DNA of 64,000 nt from an uncultured Flavobacteriales bacterium (GTDB taxonomy: Bacteria; Bacteroidota; Bacteroidia; Flavobacteriales; JBLHRE01): the NCBI GenBank assembly GCA_937139155.1, contig CAKZPI010000043.1, forward strand, positions 103,626 to 167,625, read 5' to 3'. Position numbers and translations under genes: made by a program. The stretch's first letter is position 1. Every line of letters begins with the position of its first letter. Below the pieces are notes generated by a model. It saw only the letters and a program-made list of their open reading frames with translations, was not told the origin of the DNA and made no database searches. Shown piece by piece: positions 52,877-60,969 of this stretch.

Positions 52877-53638
52877 ATGATTGGAAATAATCAGAACAAA
52901 GCTCTATTCATGGGACAAACCCGATTTTGGTTTGACTCGGTTTCAAGTACGAATCAAACCGCTGCAGAGCTTGCTTCTCAAAGAGATTTCATAGAGGGAT
53001 CCGCGGTGATAGCTAAAGAGCAAAAAGCAGGCCGAGGTCAAGCTCAAAAGGGCTGGGATTCATTTTCAGGTAAAGATTTCATGGGGTCTGTGCTTCTTAA
53101 ACCCACATTTATAAAGGCTCACCAAAGCTTTTTACTCAATATTTTTTCTTCCTTGGCTGTGGCCGATGTGGTCTGTCATTATGGCATAAAGCCTCAGGTG
53201 AAATGGCCAAATGACATCTTTATAGGAAATAAGAAAGTCTCAGGCATCCTAATCGAAAACCGCCTAAAGGCTCAATCCATTAACCAAAGCATTATTGGAA
53301 TTGGATTAAATGTGAATGGAGATTTTTCAAATTCAGAGTTTCAGGCAATTTCTTTATCGCAGGTCCTGGGTCGTAAATTGGATTTGCTTGAGGTAGAAGC
53401 ACGGCTCATGGAAGGTCTTGAGAAAAGGTATCTTCAGCTGAAGTCAAATGCCAGTCTCAAAACAGAATATATGAACTTGCTCATGGGGTATCATGAAGAG
53501 GTGATTCTAGAAATTGAGGGGGTGCAGAAAAAAGGTAAGATTTTACACCTGGATGAATCGGGTAGAATTGACCTTCGTTTTGGGAGCGAGGATTTGCATC
53601 AACTGGCCCACGGGGAGGTAAAGATTATAGCCGGCTAA
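52877..53638 (+). CDS. birA: Biotin--[acetyl-CoA-carboxylase] ligase
   Basis: A 253-residue ligase that attaches biotin to carboxylase carrier proteins. The ligase core shows DSVSSTNQTAAELA (the STN motif), KEQKAGRGQAQKGWDS (biotinyl-AMP loop, GRGQ at 52-55), VKWPNDIFIGNKKVSGILIE and a C-terminal SH3-like cap. There is no N-terminal DNA-binding domain, so it is a class I enzyme without a repressor role. It is divergent from rsfS (71 bases) and its end overlaps that of the SRPBCC gene by 14 bases. Confidence 0.95.
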   Translation: MIGNNQNKALFMGQTRFWFDSVSSTNQTAAELASQRDFIEGSAVIAKEQKAGRGQAQKGWDSFSGKDFMGSVLLKPTFIKAHQSFLLNIFSSLAVADVVCHYGIKPQVKWPNDIFIGNKKVSGILIENRLKAQSINQSIIGIGLNVNGDFSNSEFQAISLSQVLGRKLDLLEVEARLMEGLEKRYLQLKSNASLKTEYMNLLMGYHEEVILEIEGVQKKGKILHLDESGRIDLRFGSEDLHQLAHGEVKIIAG

Positions 53639-54014
53639 GCCCCTTAGATAAGGCATCAATCAAAGCGTTCAACGGCTTTTCTAGCATTTGAACCATCATT
53701 GGATTCAATTCAGCATTGAGTAGAAGCTGAGCTTGGGCTCCGTTTTCTCCGGGTTGAATTTTACAGGTAAGGTCAATGGGAACTTTTCCTTGTTCTTCTG
53801 AAAGGACAATGGTGTGGCTAGGAACTCTTTCCTTCAATACCATGGTTACATGGGGCATGCTGCCTATTCCGAACGTGAAGCGGTCTTGGGAGGCCTCAAA
53901 GTACTTGGTTTCTGACTTTGGAAAAATTAGCTCGTAAGATTTCGGATCGGAAAGCAGGTCAAAAAGAGCAGACTGTGTTCTTGAGGTTTTTACAACTGGG
54001 CCTTCAATGGTCAT
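53625..54014 (-). CDS. SRPBCC-fold protein
   Basis: A 129-residue protein of the START/SRPBCC fold: a beta-rich body with SALFDLLSDPKSYELIFPKSETKYFEASQDRFTFGI and a long C-terminal helix MVQMLEKPLNALIDALSKGLSRL, with a cavity for a small hydrophobic ligand in this family. The ligand is unknown. Starts at 54050 and 54029 exist, but the ATG at 54014 overlaps the pyrE stop in an ATGA junction and begins just before the first strand, so it is preferred. It is probably translated from the pyrE transcript. Confidence 0.8.
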   Translation of the reverse strand: MTIEGPVVKTSRTQSALFDLLSDPKSYELIFPKSETKYFEASQDRFTFGIGSMPHVTMVLKERVPSHTIVLSEEQGKVPIDLTCKIQPGENGAQAQLLLNAELNPMMVQMLEKPLNALIDALSKGLSRL

Positions 54015-54658
54015 GGCTTCGGGTTCCATTCTTTTGGATTCGACCTCCATTTGCTCAAGATTTGGTTTTCCTTTTGAGAAATGAATCCAGATTCTCGGGC
54101 ATGGTCTAGTAAATGTGGGTAATCAGAAAGTGTGAAAAATGGTACATCTGCCGATTTAAATGCATTTCTAGACTCTTCAAAATCATAGGTAAACAAGGCC
54201 ACCATACCGCGTACATTTGCTCCTGCGGCACGCAAGGCTTCTACGGCTTTAAGGCTGCTCCCGCCAGTGCTGATCAAATCTTCAACCACCACTACATGCT
54301 GGTCTTTTTCAAAATTCCCTTCAATCTGGTTTTGTCTGCCGTGCTTTTTGGCTTCCGGACGAACATAAACGAAAGGTAAATTCAGGTATTGAGCAACCAA
54401 AATACCATGGGCAATGGCACCTGTGGCCACTCCTGCGATTACATCCGGTCTTCCAAACTGATCTGAAATTAGGTCAGCCAACTGCTCTCTTAAAAAGGTT
54501 CGGATGGGAGGGAAAGATAATGTAATTCGGTTGTCGCAATAAATCGGCGACTTGATTCCTGAGGCCCAAGTAAAAGGGTCTGAGGGTTGAAGTTTAATTG
54601 CCTTTATTTGCAGCAAAAGTTCAGCCGTTTTAGCGGCAATTTCCTTATCGTTAACCAT
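54011..54658 (-). CDS. pyrE: Orotate phosphoribosyltransferase
   Basis: A 215-residue enzyme of pyrimidine synthesis that makes OMP from orotate and PRPP. The PRPP-binding motif is VVVVEDLISTGGSSLKAVEALR. FTWASGIKSPIYCDNRI near the N-terminus and the flexible loop RPEAKKHGRQNQIEG are typical of the family. The ATG at 54658 is the first sensible start; a longer frame upstream has no family sequence. Its start codon overlaps that of the divergent Nudix gene inside CCATGG, and a -7 element lies only four bases upstream. Confidence 0.96.
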   Translation of the reverse strand: MVNDKEIAAKTAELLLQIKAIKLQPSDPFTWASGIKSPIYCDNRITLSFPPIRTFLREQLADLISDQFGRPDVIAGVATGAIAHGILVAQYLNLPFVYVRPEAKKHGRQNQIEGNFEKDQHVVVVEDLISTGGSSLKAVEALRAAGANVRGMVALFTYDFEESRNAFKSADVPFFTLSDYPHLLDHARESGFISQKENQILSKWRSNPKEWNPKP

Positions 54659-55289
54659 GGGGCAAATGTATAAAGTTTTCAGAAAGCAAAAGTGGATTCT
54701 TATCAGTAATTCAAAGGAATTCCAAGGGGTTGAAACCGAGTGTATTCGTTTTGAAAACCCAAATGAGGAGGAGGTGAAATCTGCGGCCAAGGCCTTCTTT
54801 GAGGACGAAGGAAATAACCTTGCCTTGATTGGAAATGAGGAGGCTATTTGGGAGGCCTTTGAATCCGAATTTACGCCTATTGGGGCCGCAGGCGGATTGG
54901 TTTATAATTCCGAATCAAAATTACTGATGATTCAAAGACTGGGGCATGCAGATTTGCCCAAGGGGAAAATAGAAATAGGAGAGGGGACAAAGGAAGCGGC
55001 ATTAAGAGAGGTGGAAGAAGAAACAGGGGTAAATGGATTGAGCATCTTAGAAGGTCCGGTTTTGACCCATCATATTTATCCCCGAAAGGGAAAGGAATAC
55101 CTAAAGACAACGTATTGGTATGTAATGAAAACCGATTTTTCGGATGAGTTAATCCCTCAAACGGAAGAAGATATTGAGAAGGTTTATTGGGCTGATAAGT
55201 CTGAAATGCAGGCTGGTTTAATGCTTACTTATCCAACCCTTTACGAACTGATTCAGGAAGAAATTTCGAAGTATCCCCGCCGTTTTTAA
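54657..55289 (+). CDS. Nudix hydrolase
   Basis: A 210-residue hydrolase with a perfect Nudix box GX5EX7REVEEETGV (GKIEIGEGTKEAALREVEEETGV split over residues about 102-124). The first 75 residues form an N-terminal domain typical of Bacteroidota Nudix proteins that precede coaD. Substrates of the family are nucleoside diphosphates linked to another moiety; the exact one is unknown. The ATG at 54657 overlaps the divergent pyrE start, and a second at 54666 (MYKVF) is an equally good start. The 3' end overlaps coaD on the opposite strand by 65 bases. Confidence 0.9.
   Translation: MGQMYKVFRKQKWILISNSKEFQGVETECIRFENPNEEEVKSAAKAFFEDEGNNLALIGNEEAIWEAFESEFTPIGAAGGLVYNSESKLLMIQRLGHADLPKGKIEIGEGTKEAALREVEEETGVNGLSILEGPVLTHHIYPRKGKEYLKTTYWYVMKTDFSDELIPQTEEDIEKVYWADKSEMQAGLMLTYPTLYELIQEEISKYPRRF
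54663..54670 (-). promoter_or_regulatory. -7 promoter element of pyrE, predicting a leaderless mRNA
   Basis: On the minus strand the sequence TACATTTGCCCCATGG puts a perfect TANNTTTG four bases from the ATG. The expected transcription start is at or next to the start codon. Confidence 0.6.
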
Positions 55290-55692
55290 GAATCTCTCTT
55301 ACAATGGAGGAGTGAATATGCCCGTGGCCAGGGTCGGTAAATAGGATTACCGTTTCAATTTCGGGGTTCATGCCTTGGTTCATGTGGGCGATGCTCTTCT
55401 CGTATTCAAAATCAACGGTGTTCCGAACACCTCTAATGATGAACTGAGCCTTAGATTTTTTGCAGAAGTCAAGGGTTAATCCGCTGTAAACGGCAGAGCT
55501 TACATTCTCTAAATTGGCAAAGCAATCCTCAATCCAGGCGAGGCGGGTTTCTAAATCAAATTGATTTTTCTTCGAGGTATTTTGCCCAATGGCCACAATA
55601 ACTTCATCAAATAGTTTTGCTGCCCGTTCAACTAAGTTTACATGTCCTTTGGTAATTGGGTCAAAAGAACCAGGAAAAACCGCTTTTCTCAT
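55225..55692 (-). CDS. coaD: Phosphopantetheine adenylyltransferase
   Basis: A 155-residue enzyme that adds AMP to 4'-phosphopantetheine in CoA synthesis. The nucleotidyltransferase motif (T/H)xGH is TKGH in PGSFDPITKGHVNLV, and the second nucleotide motif appears as HIHSSIVREIL. FIIRGVRNTVDFEYE is the family's RGLRxxxDFEYE. The length is normal. It overlaps the 3' end of the Nudix gene by 65 bases on the other strand. The next gene in the same direction, rsmD, lies 33 bases away. Confidence 0.97.
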   Translation of the reverse strand: MRKAVFPGSFDPITKGHVNLVERAAKLFDEVIVAIGQNTSKKNQFDLETRLAWIEDCFANLENVSSAVYSGLTLDFCKKSKAQFIIRGVRNTVDFEYEKSIAHMNQGMNPEIETVILFTDPGHGHIHSSIVREILKNGGDTSKFLPESVRKGLDK

Positions 55693-55725
55693 GCCTGAAA
55701 ATTTTTACCGAAGGTAATGAAAAGC

Positions 55726-56259
55726 CTAGGAGGTGAAAAAGCTAAAATGTACGTGTCCGTACTTTCTCAAACTTTCAAAATGCTCATGTTCTGAGAAATC
55801 CAGACCGCTGCCATGCTCAATAACCACCAGGGCATCTTCCTTTAAAAGCGAGCCCGTGAAAATTGAATCTAGAAGGGTTTCGGTGATTCCGTCAGCATAA
55901 GGGGGGTCGGCAAAGATGAAGTCGAATTTTTCTTTGCTCATTCGGGCAAAGGCCAAGGCATCCATATTCACGGCTGTGAAATTATCCAGCTCAAGGGTTT
56001 TGGCCATTTCCTCCTGAAACTTAATGCAGTTTGGGTTTTGATCAACCGACCAAGCTTGTGAGCATCCTCTAGAAAGGGCTTCAAAGCTAATGCTGCCAAT
56101 TCCAGAGCATAAATCCAGCATACGGGTTTGGTCCCAGTCTAACCAATTCTGTAAAATATTGAAAAGGCCTTCTTTGGCCCTATCAGTGGTGGGCCTCACG
56201 GGAAGCTTGGAAGGGGCTTTGAATCTTCTTCCTCTAAATTTTCCGGAGATTATACGCAT
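55726..56259 (-). CDS. rsmD: 16S rRNA (guanine(966)-N2)-methyltransferase
   Basis: SAM-dependent methyltransferase of 177 residues acting on G966 of 16S rRNA. The start MRIISGKFRGRRFKAPSKLPVRPTTDRAKEGLF is the RsmD N-terminus, motif I is LDLCSGIGSISFEALSRG, and the catalytic motif IV is FADPPYADG. The chain is complete. The start codon overlaps the end of the DUF3822 gene by 10 bases, a gene order common in Bacteroidota. Confidence 0.95.
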   Translation of the reverse strand: MRIISGKFRGRRFKAPSKLPVRPTTDRAKEGLFNILQNWLDWDQTRMLDLCSGIGSISFEALSRGCSQAWSVDQNPNCIKFQEEMAKTLELDNFTAVNMDALAFARMSKEKFDFIFADPPYADGITETLLDSIFTGSLLKEDALVVIEHGSGLDFSEHEHFESLRKYGHVHFSFFTS

Positions 56260-57116
56260 TCTGGCTGTGCAAAAAGTCCGAAATGTTCAGGCTTCTGTAG
56301 GTCATCAAATACGAAGCTGTATTTCTCATGTTGTGGTCTTTCTCCCCAATAAACCAGCTTCACGTATTTAAAAATGAGCTCAAAGGTTCTAGAGCTTTCA
56401 TCCAGTCCGCCTTGCAAAACAACCTCGGTGAGGTTGGCGTCAAAGTGCAATTGTTCCATGGTGAAAAGCAGGAAGTAAACGCAGTCTTCAGGAGCACTTA
56501 CCCGATAGGTATTGGTAAGCACAAGTTCATGTTCGCGCCAAGCGTAAAGCTCCATGTAATTCGACTGAAACCTAAGCACAATATGTTGCCCGATTTGAGC
56601 GGAGATCTGCCGCGGCCAATAGTCAATAAAAGGCGCTTGAATGGGCATTATCTTAAGCTTAGGAAACTGCTTTTTAAAAGCTTCCATAGCAATTGAAGGT
56701 GCTGAGAAAATCGCCCTTGCGGGGATGGTTTTTAAAGGGTGGGCAACGAGCTTATCCGTACCTAAAATGGGCACATGAGAACGGTGGTAGGTTTCCAAGT
56801 GTCCTTCTTCGTAAAGCTCATTGGGAATCAGGGTGACAGGTGTTCCTCCTACGGCTAAGGAAATCGACTTGTAATCGAAATTTATGAATTCAATTTCATC
56901 CAGGGCCGCGTTTATGTCGCGAACCCTTTCAACCTCCCAGAGTCGGGTTTCAAATTCAAAAAGGGCAAAGTGGGTTTTTGAGGGCAAATGGTAAACCCCA
57001 GCGGTAAGCTCATTCCGTTCAAGCACCAAACTTAAATGGCACTGTCTGGCATCATTGAACTCATTATTGGGGTCAGATAATGCGAGTTTTTTTCGTATTT
57101 CGTTACCAGTTACCAC
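56250..57116 (-). CDS. DUF3822 family protein
   Basis: A 288-residue soluble protein recognised as DUF3822 by pattern and by its place before rsmD. Strand-rich features such as LSLVLERNELTAGVYHLPSKTHFALFEFE, and LYAWREHELVLTNTYRVSAPEDCVYFLLFTMEQL, suggest an actin-like (ASKHA) fold similar to pilus-assembly PilM proteins, but there is no assigned function. It overlaps the next gene by 14 bases and rsmD by 10, so three genes are coupled here. Confidence 0.85.
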   Translation of the reverse strand: MVTGNEIRKKLALSDPNNEFNDARQCHLSLVLERNELTAGVYHLPSKTHFALFEFETRLWEVERVRDINAALDEIEFINFDYKSISLAVGGTPVTLIPNELYEEGHLETYHRSHVPILGTDKLVAHPLKTIPARAIFSAPSIAMEAFKKQFPKLKIMPIQAPFIDYWPRQISAQIGQHIVLRFQSNYMELYAWREHELVLTNTYRVSAPEDCVYFLLFTMEQLHFDANLTEVVLQGGLDESSRTFELIFKYVKLVYWGERPQHEKYSFVFDDLQKPEHFGLFAQPECV

Positions 57117-57687
57117 TCAAATTGGCTTCACTCAAAGAACCTAGAATTAGGTCCTCTTCATCTTTGATCAAATTCTTTGAAAGACCTTTAAGGATAACTT
57201 CTTTCGGAGCAATCACACGCATTACAGGTACTGAGTAACCCTGGCGATCAATTTGCCCGGCATCTAGTACAAAAGTGGCCTGGTCAGTTCCAGGAATGTA
57301 TTTGAGCTGGCTCAAATTGGTTTCTGAAAACAAGGAGTCTTTAATGGAAACAAAGCCCAAAGTATCAACTACGATAGAGTCCTTCAATAGGTCAGTACGA
57401 TACACGGGGTCATAAGCCATGAAAGAAGTGTCTCTTCTTTGAAGGATGGTGAACTCACCGGTATCAATAAAGCTGGTAAGCTGATCAAAGTTTCCTGCGA
57501 AGTACCCGTTCACATCTTTAAAAGCCTGTTGAGCAGTACGAATTTCCATCATACGGTCAATCACCTTTTCGTAGCGAGCGTCACGTTTTTTATTGAACCG
57601 AATCGGTTCCATGATGATTTCAACTAAATACCATCCGCTTGCAAGTATAGCAAGCCATAAAACCAATTGAATAATGCGATTGTTCAT
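57103..57687 (-). CDS. Conserved hypothetical exported/anchored protein
   Basis: A 194-residue protein with an N-terminal hydrophobic segment (about 5-24, ILQLVLWLAILASGWYLVEII type) that is likely an uncleaved anchor. A charged helix FNKKRDARYEKVIDRMMEIRTAQQAFKDVNGYFAGNFDQLTSFID follows, as in pseudopilin-like proteins that start with a long helix and the common A(x)xFxxxxGxYxxxxxxL pattern. No family name is known to me. It is the first gene of the run to rsmD, after a clear -7 element. Confidence 0.65.
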   Translation of the reverse strand: MNNRIIQLVLWLAILASGWYLVEIIMEPIRFNKKRDARYEKVIDRMMEIRTAQQAFKDVNGYFAGNFDQLTSFIDTGEFTILQRRDTSFMAYDPVYRTDLLKDSIVVDTLGFVSIKDSLFSETNLSQLKYIPGTDQATFVLDAGQIDRQGYSVPVMRVIAPKEVILKGLSKNLIKDEEDLILGSLSEANLSGNW

Positions 57688-57717
57688 GGATTTTTCTTAG
57701 GGTTTTTACGCTTCGCG

Positions 57718-57725
57718 CAAATCTA
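57718..57725 (-). promoter_or_regulatory. -7 promoter element of the DUF3822-rsmD operon
   Basis: On the minus strand TAGATTTG matches TANNTTTG, 30 bases before the start codon at 57687. Confidence 0.55.
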
Positions 57726-57798
57726 CAATCTTTTTTTAATTGAGCTTTTTATCCGCTTCTTTGCGGAAAGAAAATTTCAGGGGTCGAATATATTAATA

Positions 57799-59202
57799 AT
57801 GAGGGAAGAGAGTTTATACCAAGATTTAAAAAAATCATTAATTCATGAGCCTACCGAAGGACAAGACTTAGCTCTTCAAATCTTGGCCCCTTTCTGCCTT
57901 TCCCGAAAAGGAGGAGAAGCCTTTGTGCTTAGAGGATATGCAGGAACCGGAAAAACCACCCTCATGTCTACCTTAGCCAAGGTCTTGCCCAATTACCAAA
58001 GGAAACTGGTGTTCCTCGCTCCAACGGGCAGGGCGGCCAAGGTTCTGTCTTCCTATACCAAACGCAAGGCTTTCACCATTCACAAGCATATATACACGCC
58101 GGTTTCGTCTGGAGGGAAAATTGTTTTTCGGCTCAAGGAAAATGGGGCCTCCAATACCATCTTTGTGGTTGATGAGGCTTCTATGATTGGTGAAGACTTA
58201 GCAACCGGAAGGTCGAATCAGCTACTTCAAGACTTGATTTCATTTGTGCGCGAGGGCATAAATTGTCGACTTTTATTTGTTGGAGACATTGCCCAGCTGC
58301 CCCCAGTTGGTGAGAAAGTTTCGGCAGCCCTTTCGGCCCAAAGACTCAGACAGTATTATAATTTGGAGGTGGGGCAGTATGAGTTGGTAGAGGTGGTAAG
58401 GCAAGCCGATCAATCAGGCATTCTCCACAACGCAACTTATTTAAGAGAAAAGCTCCCAGAGGCTCCCTTTCAAAGCTTGGAGCTTGAAGAAGGGGCCGAC
58501 TTTATTCGGATTCGGGAGGGGCATGAGCTACAAGACCATCTTGAACAGGCCTACTACGAAAACTCAAGAGAAACCGTATTGCTCTGTCGATCAAACAAAA
58601 GGGCCAATCAGTTTAATCAAGAAATCCGAACCCGAATCAAAGGTCTGGACGGTGAAATTCAAGGGGGAGAAATACTCATGGCCGTAAAGAATAATTACCA
58701 TTGGGTTGAGGCTAAATCGCCTGCAGGGTTTATTGCCAATGGAGATTTATTGGAGGTATTGCAAATTTTTGATACCGAGGAAAAATACGGTTTCCGCTTT
58801 GCCAATATCCGAGCTCAATTGGTGGATTACCCTGAAATGCCTGAGGTGGAAATGAAAATTTGGCTTGATGCTCTTCATATTGATGCAGCAAGTATGCCCT
58901 ATGAGGCAAGTCAAAAGCTTTTTGGGGAAGTTCAGTCCGCATACCAAGCCACGAAAAAGGGGTATAAAAAACTCATGCAAATTCGGAAGGACCCGTATTT
59001 GAATGCCCTTCAAGTGAAGTATGCCTACGCCGTAACCTGCCATAAGGCACAGGGTGGACAATGGGAGCATGTCTTTATAGAAAGGGGGTATATTCCAAGC
59101 AATGAATTAGACCTAGAATATTTGAGGTGGTTGTATACCGGAATCACCCGGGCTACTAAAAAGGTTTATATGATTGGTTTTACGGACGGGTTCTTTAAAT
59201 AA
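57799..59202 (+). CDS. ATP-dependent DNA helicase, RecD2/UvrD-C type
   Basis: A superfamily 1 helicase of 467 residues. Walker A is GYAGTGKTTLMS (about 46-57), motif Ia contains LAPTGRAAKVLS, Walker B is VVDEASMI, motif III region is LLFVGDIAQLPPVG, and the UvrD-C ending has VTCHKAQGGQWEHVFIE and LYTGITRATKKVYMIGF. It lacks the long N-terminal domain of RecD2, so it is the short form common in Bacteroidota. The ATG at 57799 starts just before the domain; an upstream frame to 57667 has no family sequence. Confidence 0.93.
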   Translation: MREESLYQDLKKSLIHEPTEGQDLALQILAPFCLSRKGGEAFVLRGYAGTGKTTLMSTLAKVLPNYQRKLVFLAPTGRAAKVLSSYTKRKAFTIHKHIYTPVSSGGKIVFRLKENGASNTIFVVDEASMIGEDLATGRSNQLLQDLISFVREGINCRLLFVGDIAQLPPVGEKVSAALSAQRLRQYYNLEVGQYELVEVVRQADQSGILHNATYLREKLPEAPFQSLELEEGADFIRIREGHELQDHLEQAYYENSRETVLLCRSNKRANQFNQEIRTRIKGLDGEIQGGEILMAVKNNYHWVEAKSPAGFIANGDLLEVLQIFDTEEKYGFRFANIRAQLVDYPEMPEVEMKIWLDALHIDAASMPYEASQKLFGEVQSAYQATKKGYKKLMQIRKDPYLNALQVKYAYAVTCHKAQGGQWEHVFIERGYIPSNELDLEYLRWLYTGITRATKKVYMIGFTDGFFK

Positions 59203-59205
59203 GAC

Positions 59206-59904
59206 CTATTTAATGGGGTCTAAACCAAGCCGCCTTCTGAGCTCAATGAGGTTAGGGTTTTTCTCAGCCATGATGCGATACTTGTCTTCTACTGTGAAAA
59301 CCTTTCGTTTAATTTCTTCTTGGGCAATGAGTTCAAACCTCAATTGAATGCTGAAATTGTTCACGCCCTTTCTTAACTCAGCCAAGAAATCATCTGCAAT
59401 GGATAGTATTTTTTCTTGTTGCGACTCGTTTTGGATCTTGAGTTTAAGGTTGAAGTCTTCAGTTATTTCTGGGCTCTGATTGGCCAGCAAGGCGGTAAGC
59501 GCGGTAAATTTTTCTTTTTCAACAAAATCCACAAACTGACGGTAGTAAGGGGTTAGATCTTCTTTGGTAAAAGGCTCTTTCGGTAGGTTTTCAGGGTCGA
59601 TTTCTTTGTCTTCATTACCTGAACCACTAGCCAAGACATTGACCCGAATGGTGTTCAAAGAATTTCCATCCTCAATCCGAACCTTTCTTTTCTTAGGCTT
59701 TGGATCCGCAGAATTTATGGGTGAATTTCCAGATTTCTCTTCGGAAATAGGTGAGGGGCTATTTGAAGGAACCTTGGCTTCTGATTCTCTTGGGGTATGG
59801 TTCGCTTTGTCAGGATTTGTTGGAGCATCACCTACCCTTGGGAGTGGGTATCGCTTTTTTTTTTCGAACCATGATCTATGGCTCCAATCCATTGCAATAA
59901 GCAA
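59206..59904 (-). CDS. dnaX: DnaX tau-specific C-terminal part, in -1 frame relative to gamma
   Basis: This frame holds a 232-residue stretch. The part after residue 14, past WFEKKKRYPLPRVG, continues the DnaX chain and would be joined to the gamma part by a -1 shift at the A10 run (59855-59864). It begins with a Pro/Ser-rich disordered linker and ends in a helical domain (KRKVFTVEDKYRIMAEKNPNLIELRRRLGLDPIK) of the kind that binds DnaB and the alpha subunit in tau. The listed ATG at 59904 lies inside the gamma frame and need not be a real start. Without the shift the tau C-terminus would have no start near it. Confidence 0.75.
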   Translation of the reverse strand: MLIAMDWSHRSWFEKKKRYPLPRVGDAPTNPDKANHTPRESEAKVPSNSPSPISEEKSGNSPINSADPKPKKRKVRIEDGNSLNTIRVNVLASGSGNEDKEIDPENLPKEPFTKEDLTPYYRQFVDFVEKEKFTALTALLANQSPEITEDFNLKLKIQNESQQEKILSIADDFLAELRKGVNNFSIQLRFELIAQEEIKRKVFTVEDKYRIMAEKNPNLIELRRRLGLDPIK

Positions 59905-60965
59905 AGCTCAACAAGGAGGCGTTTGTTTTTGCTTGCGCGATAATTCACTTCCGCTTCAGCGGAAATTTCAAGCCAGGCATAAATTAAATCGGTAGGAACC
60001 TTTCCGGCTTGTTCTTTATACTTTTCTTTTACCTGATCGGTGACTTCTAGAAGTTCTAGGGTAGCTTCTTGTTTACAAACCAATAGGTCACGGAAATGGG
60101 AAGCCATCCCGCCCAGGAAAATCTGACCATCAAAGCCTTTTTCAAGAACCTCATTGAAGGTTAACAAGGCCGCCCCTGAATTTTTTTCTAGAATTAGATC
60201 TGTGAACTTAAAAAAGTAATCATAGTCTAAGATATTCAGGTGCTCAATGGTAGCGGTATAGGTGAGCCCTTCATCTGAAAAGCTAACCAGTCGGTCGAAA
60301 ATGCTCAGGGCGTCACGAACAGCACCATCTGCTTTCAGGGCTATGGTGTGCAGGGCTTCCGGCTCGGTTTTGATACTTTCTTTATCAGCGATATAGGCCA
60401 GGTGGCTGGAAATATCTTGAACCCCAACTCTTTTAAAGTCATAAATCTGGCATCTACTCAAAATGGTAGGGATGATTTTATGCTTTTCAGTGGTAGCCAT
60501 AATAAATATGGCATGGGCTGGGGGCTCTTCTAAGGTTTTTAGGAAGGCGTTAAAAGCTTGGGTAGAGAGCATGTGGACCTCATCGATGATGTAGACCGAT
60601 TTGCTGCCAACTTGAGGCGCATACCGTACTTGGTCTACTAGGTTTCGGATGTCATCTACCGAATTGTTGGAGGCCGCATCGAGCTCATGTATATTAAAGG
60701 AGTGGTTTTCTTGGAAACCTTTACATGATTCGCATTCTCCACAAGGATTTAAGTCGTCAGGAAGGTTTTGGCAATTAATGGTTTTTGCCAGGATTCTTGC
60801 ACAGGTGGTTTTCCCTACTCCTCTCGGACCACAAAAAAGGAAGGCTTGCCCAACCTGTTGCTTCCGAATGGCATTCTTAAGGGTATCGGTAATATGCGAC
60901 TGCCCTACCACCGATTCAAAGGTTTGGGGTCTATATTTTCTGGCTGATACAATGTAAGAATCCAT
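59832..60965 (-). CDS. dnaX: DNA polymerase III subunit gamma (and tau by frameshift)
   Basis: A 377-residue clamp-loader ATPase. The start DSYIVSARKYRPQTFESVVGQ is the DnaX N-terminus. Walker A is FCGPRGVGKTTCARILAKTINC, followed by a zinc module with four cysteines (C72-C91 region, CGECESC), Walker B IIDEVHMLS, and the SRC motif ILSRCQIY. Frame 0 stops soon after KKKSDTHSQG, close to the size of gamma. An A10 run there allows a -1 shift into the tau C-terminus. The ATG at 60965 is four bases after a TATATTTG element, again predicting a leaderless mRNA. Confidence 0.93.
   Translation of the reverse strand: MDSYIVSARKYRPQTFESVVGQSHITDTLKNAIRKQQVGQAFLFCGPRGVGKTTCARILAKTINCQNLPDDLNPCGECESCKGFQENHSFNIHELDAASNNSVDDIRNLVDQVRYAPQVGSKSVYIIDEVHMLSTQAFNAFLKTLEEPPAHAIFIMATTEKHKIIPTILSRCQIYDFKRVGVQDISSHLAYIADKESIKTEPEALHTIALKADGAVRDALSIFDRLVSFSDEGLTYTATIEHLNILDYDYFFKFTDLILEKNSGAALLTFNEVLEKGFDGQIFLGGMASHFRDLLVCKQEATLELLEVTDQVKEKYKEQAGKVPTDLIYAWLEISAEAEVNYRASKNKRLLVELCLLQWIGAIDHGSKKKSDTHSQG
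59855..59864 (-). promoter_or_regulatory. A10 slippery run at the dnaX frameshift site
   Basis: On the minus strand TCG-A10-GC sits at the end of the gamma frame. In frame 0 the codons are AAA AAA AAA AGC; a -1 slip gives AAA AAA AAG CGA and continues into the long second frame. A weak hairpin TACCC/GGGTA follows within about 5 bases. Confidence 0.75.
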
Positions 60966-60969
60966 GGGA

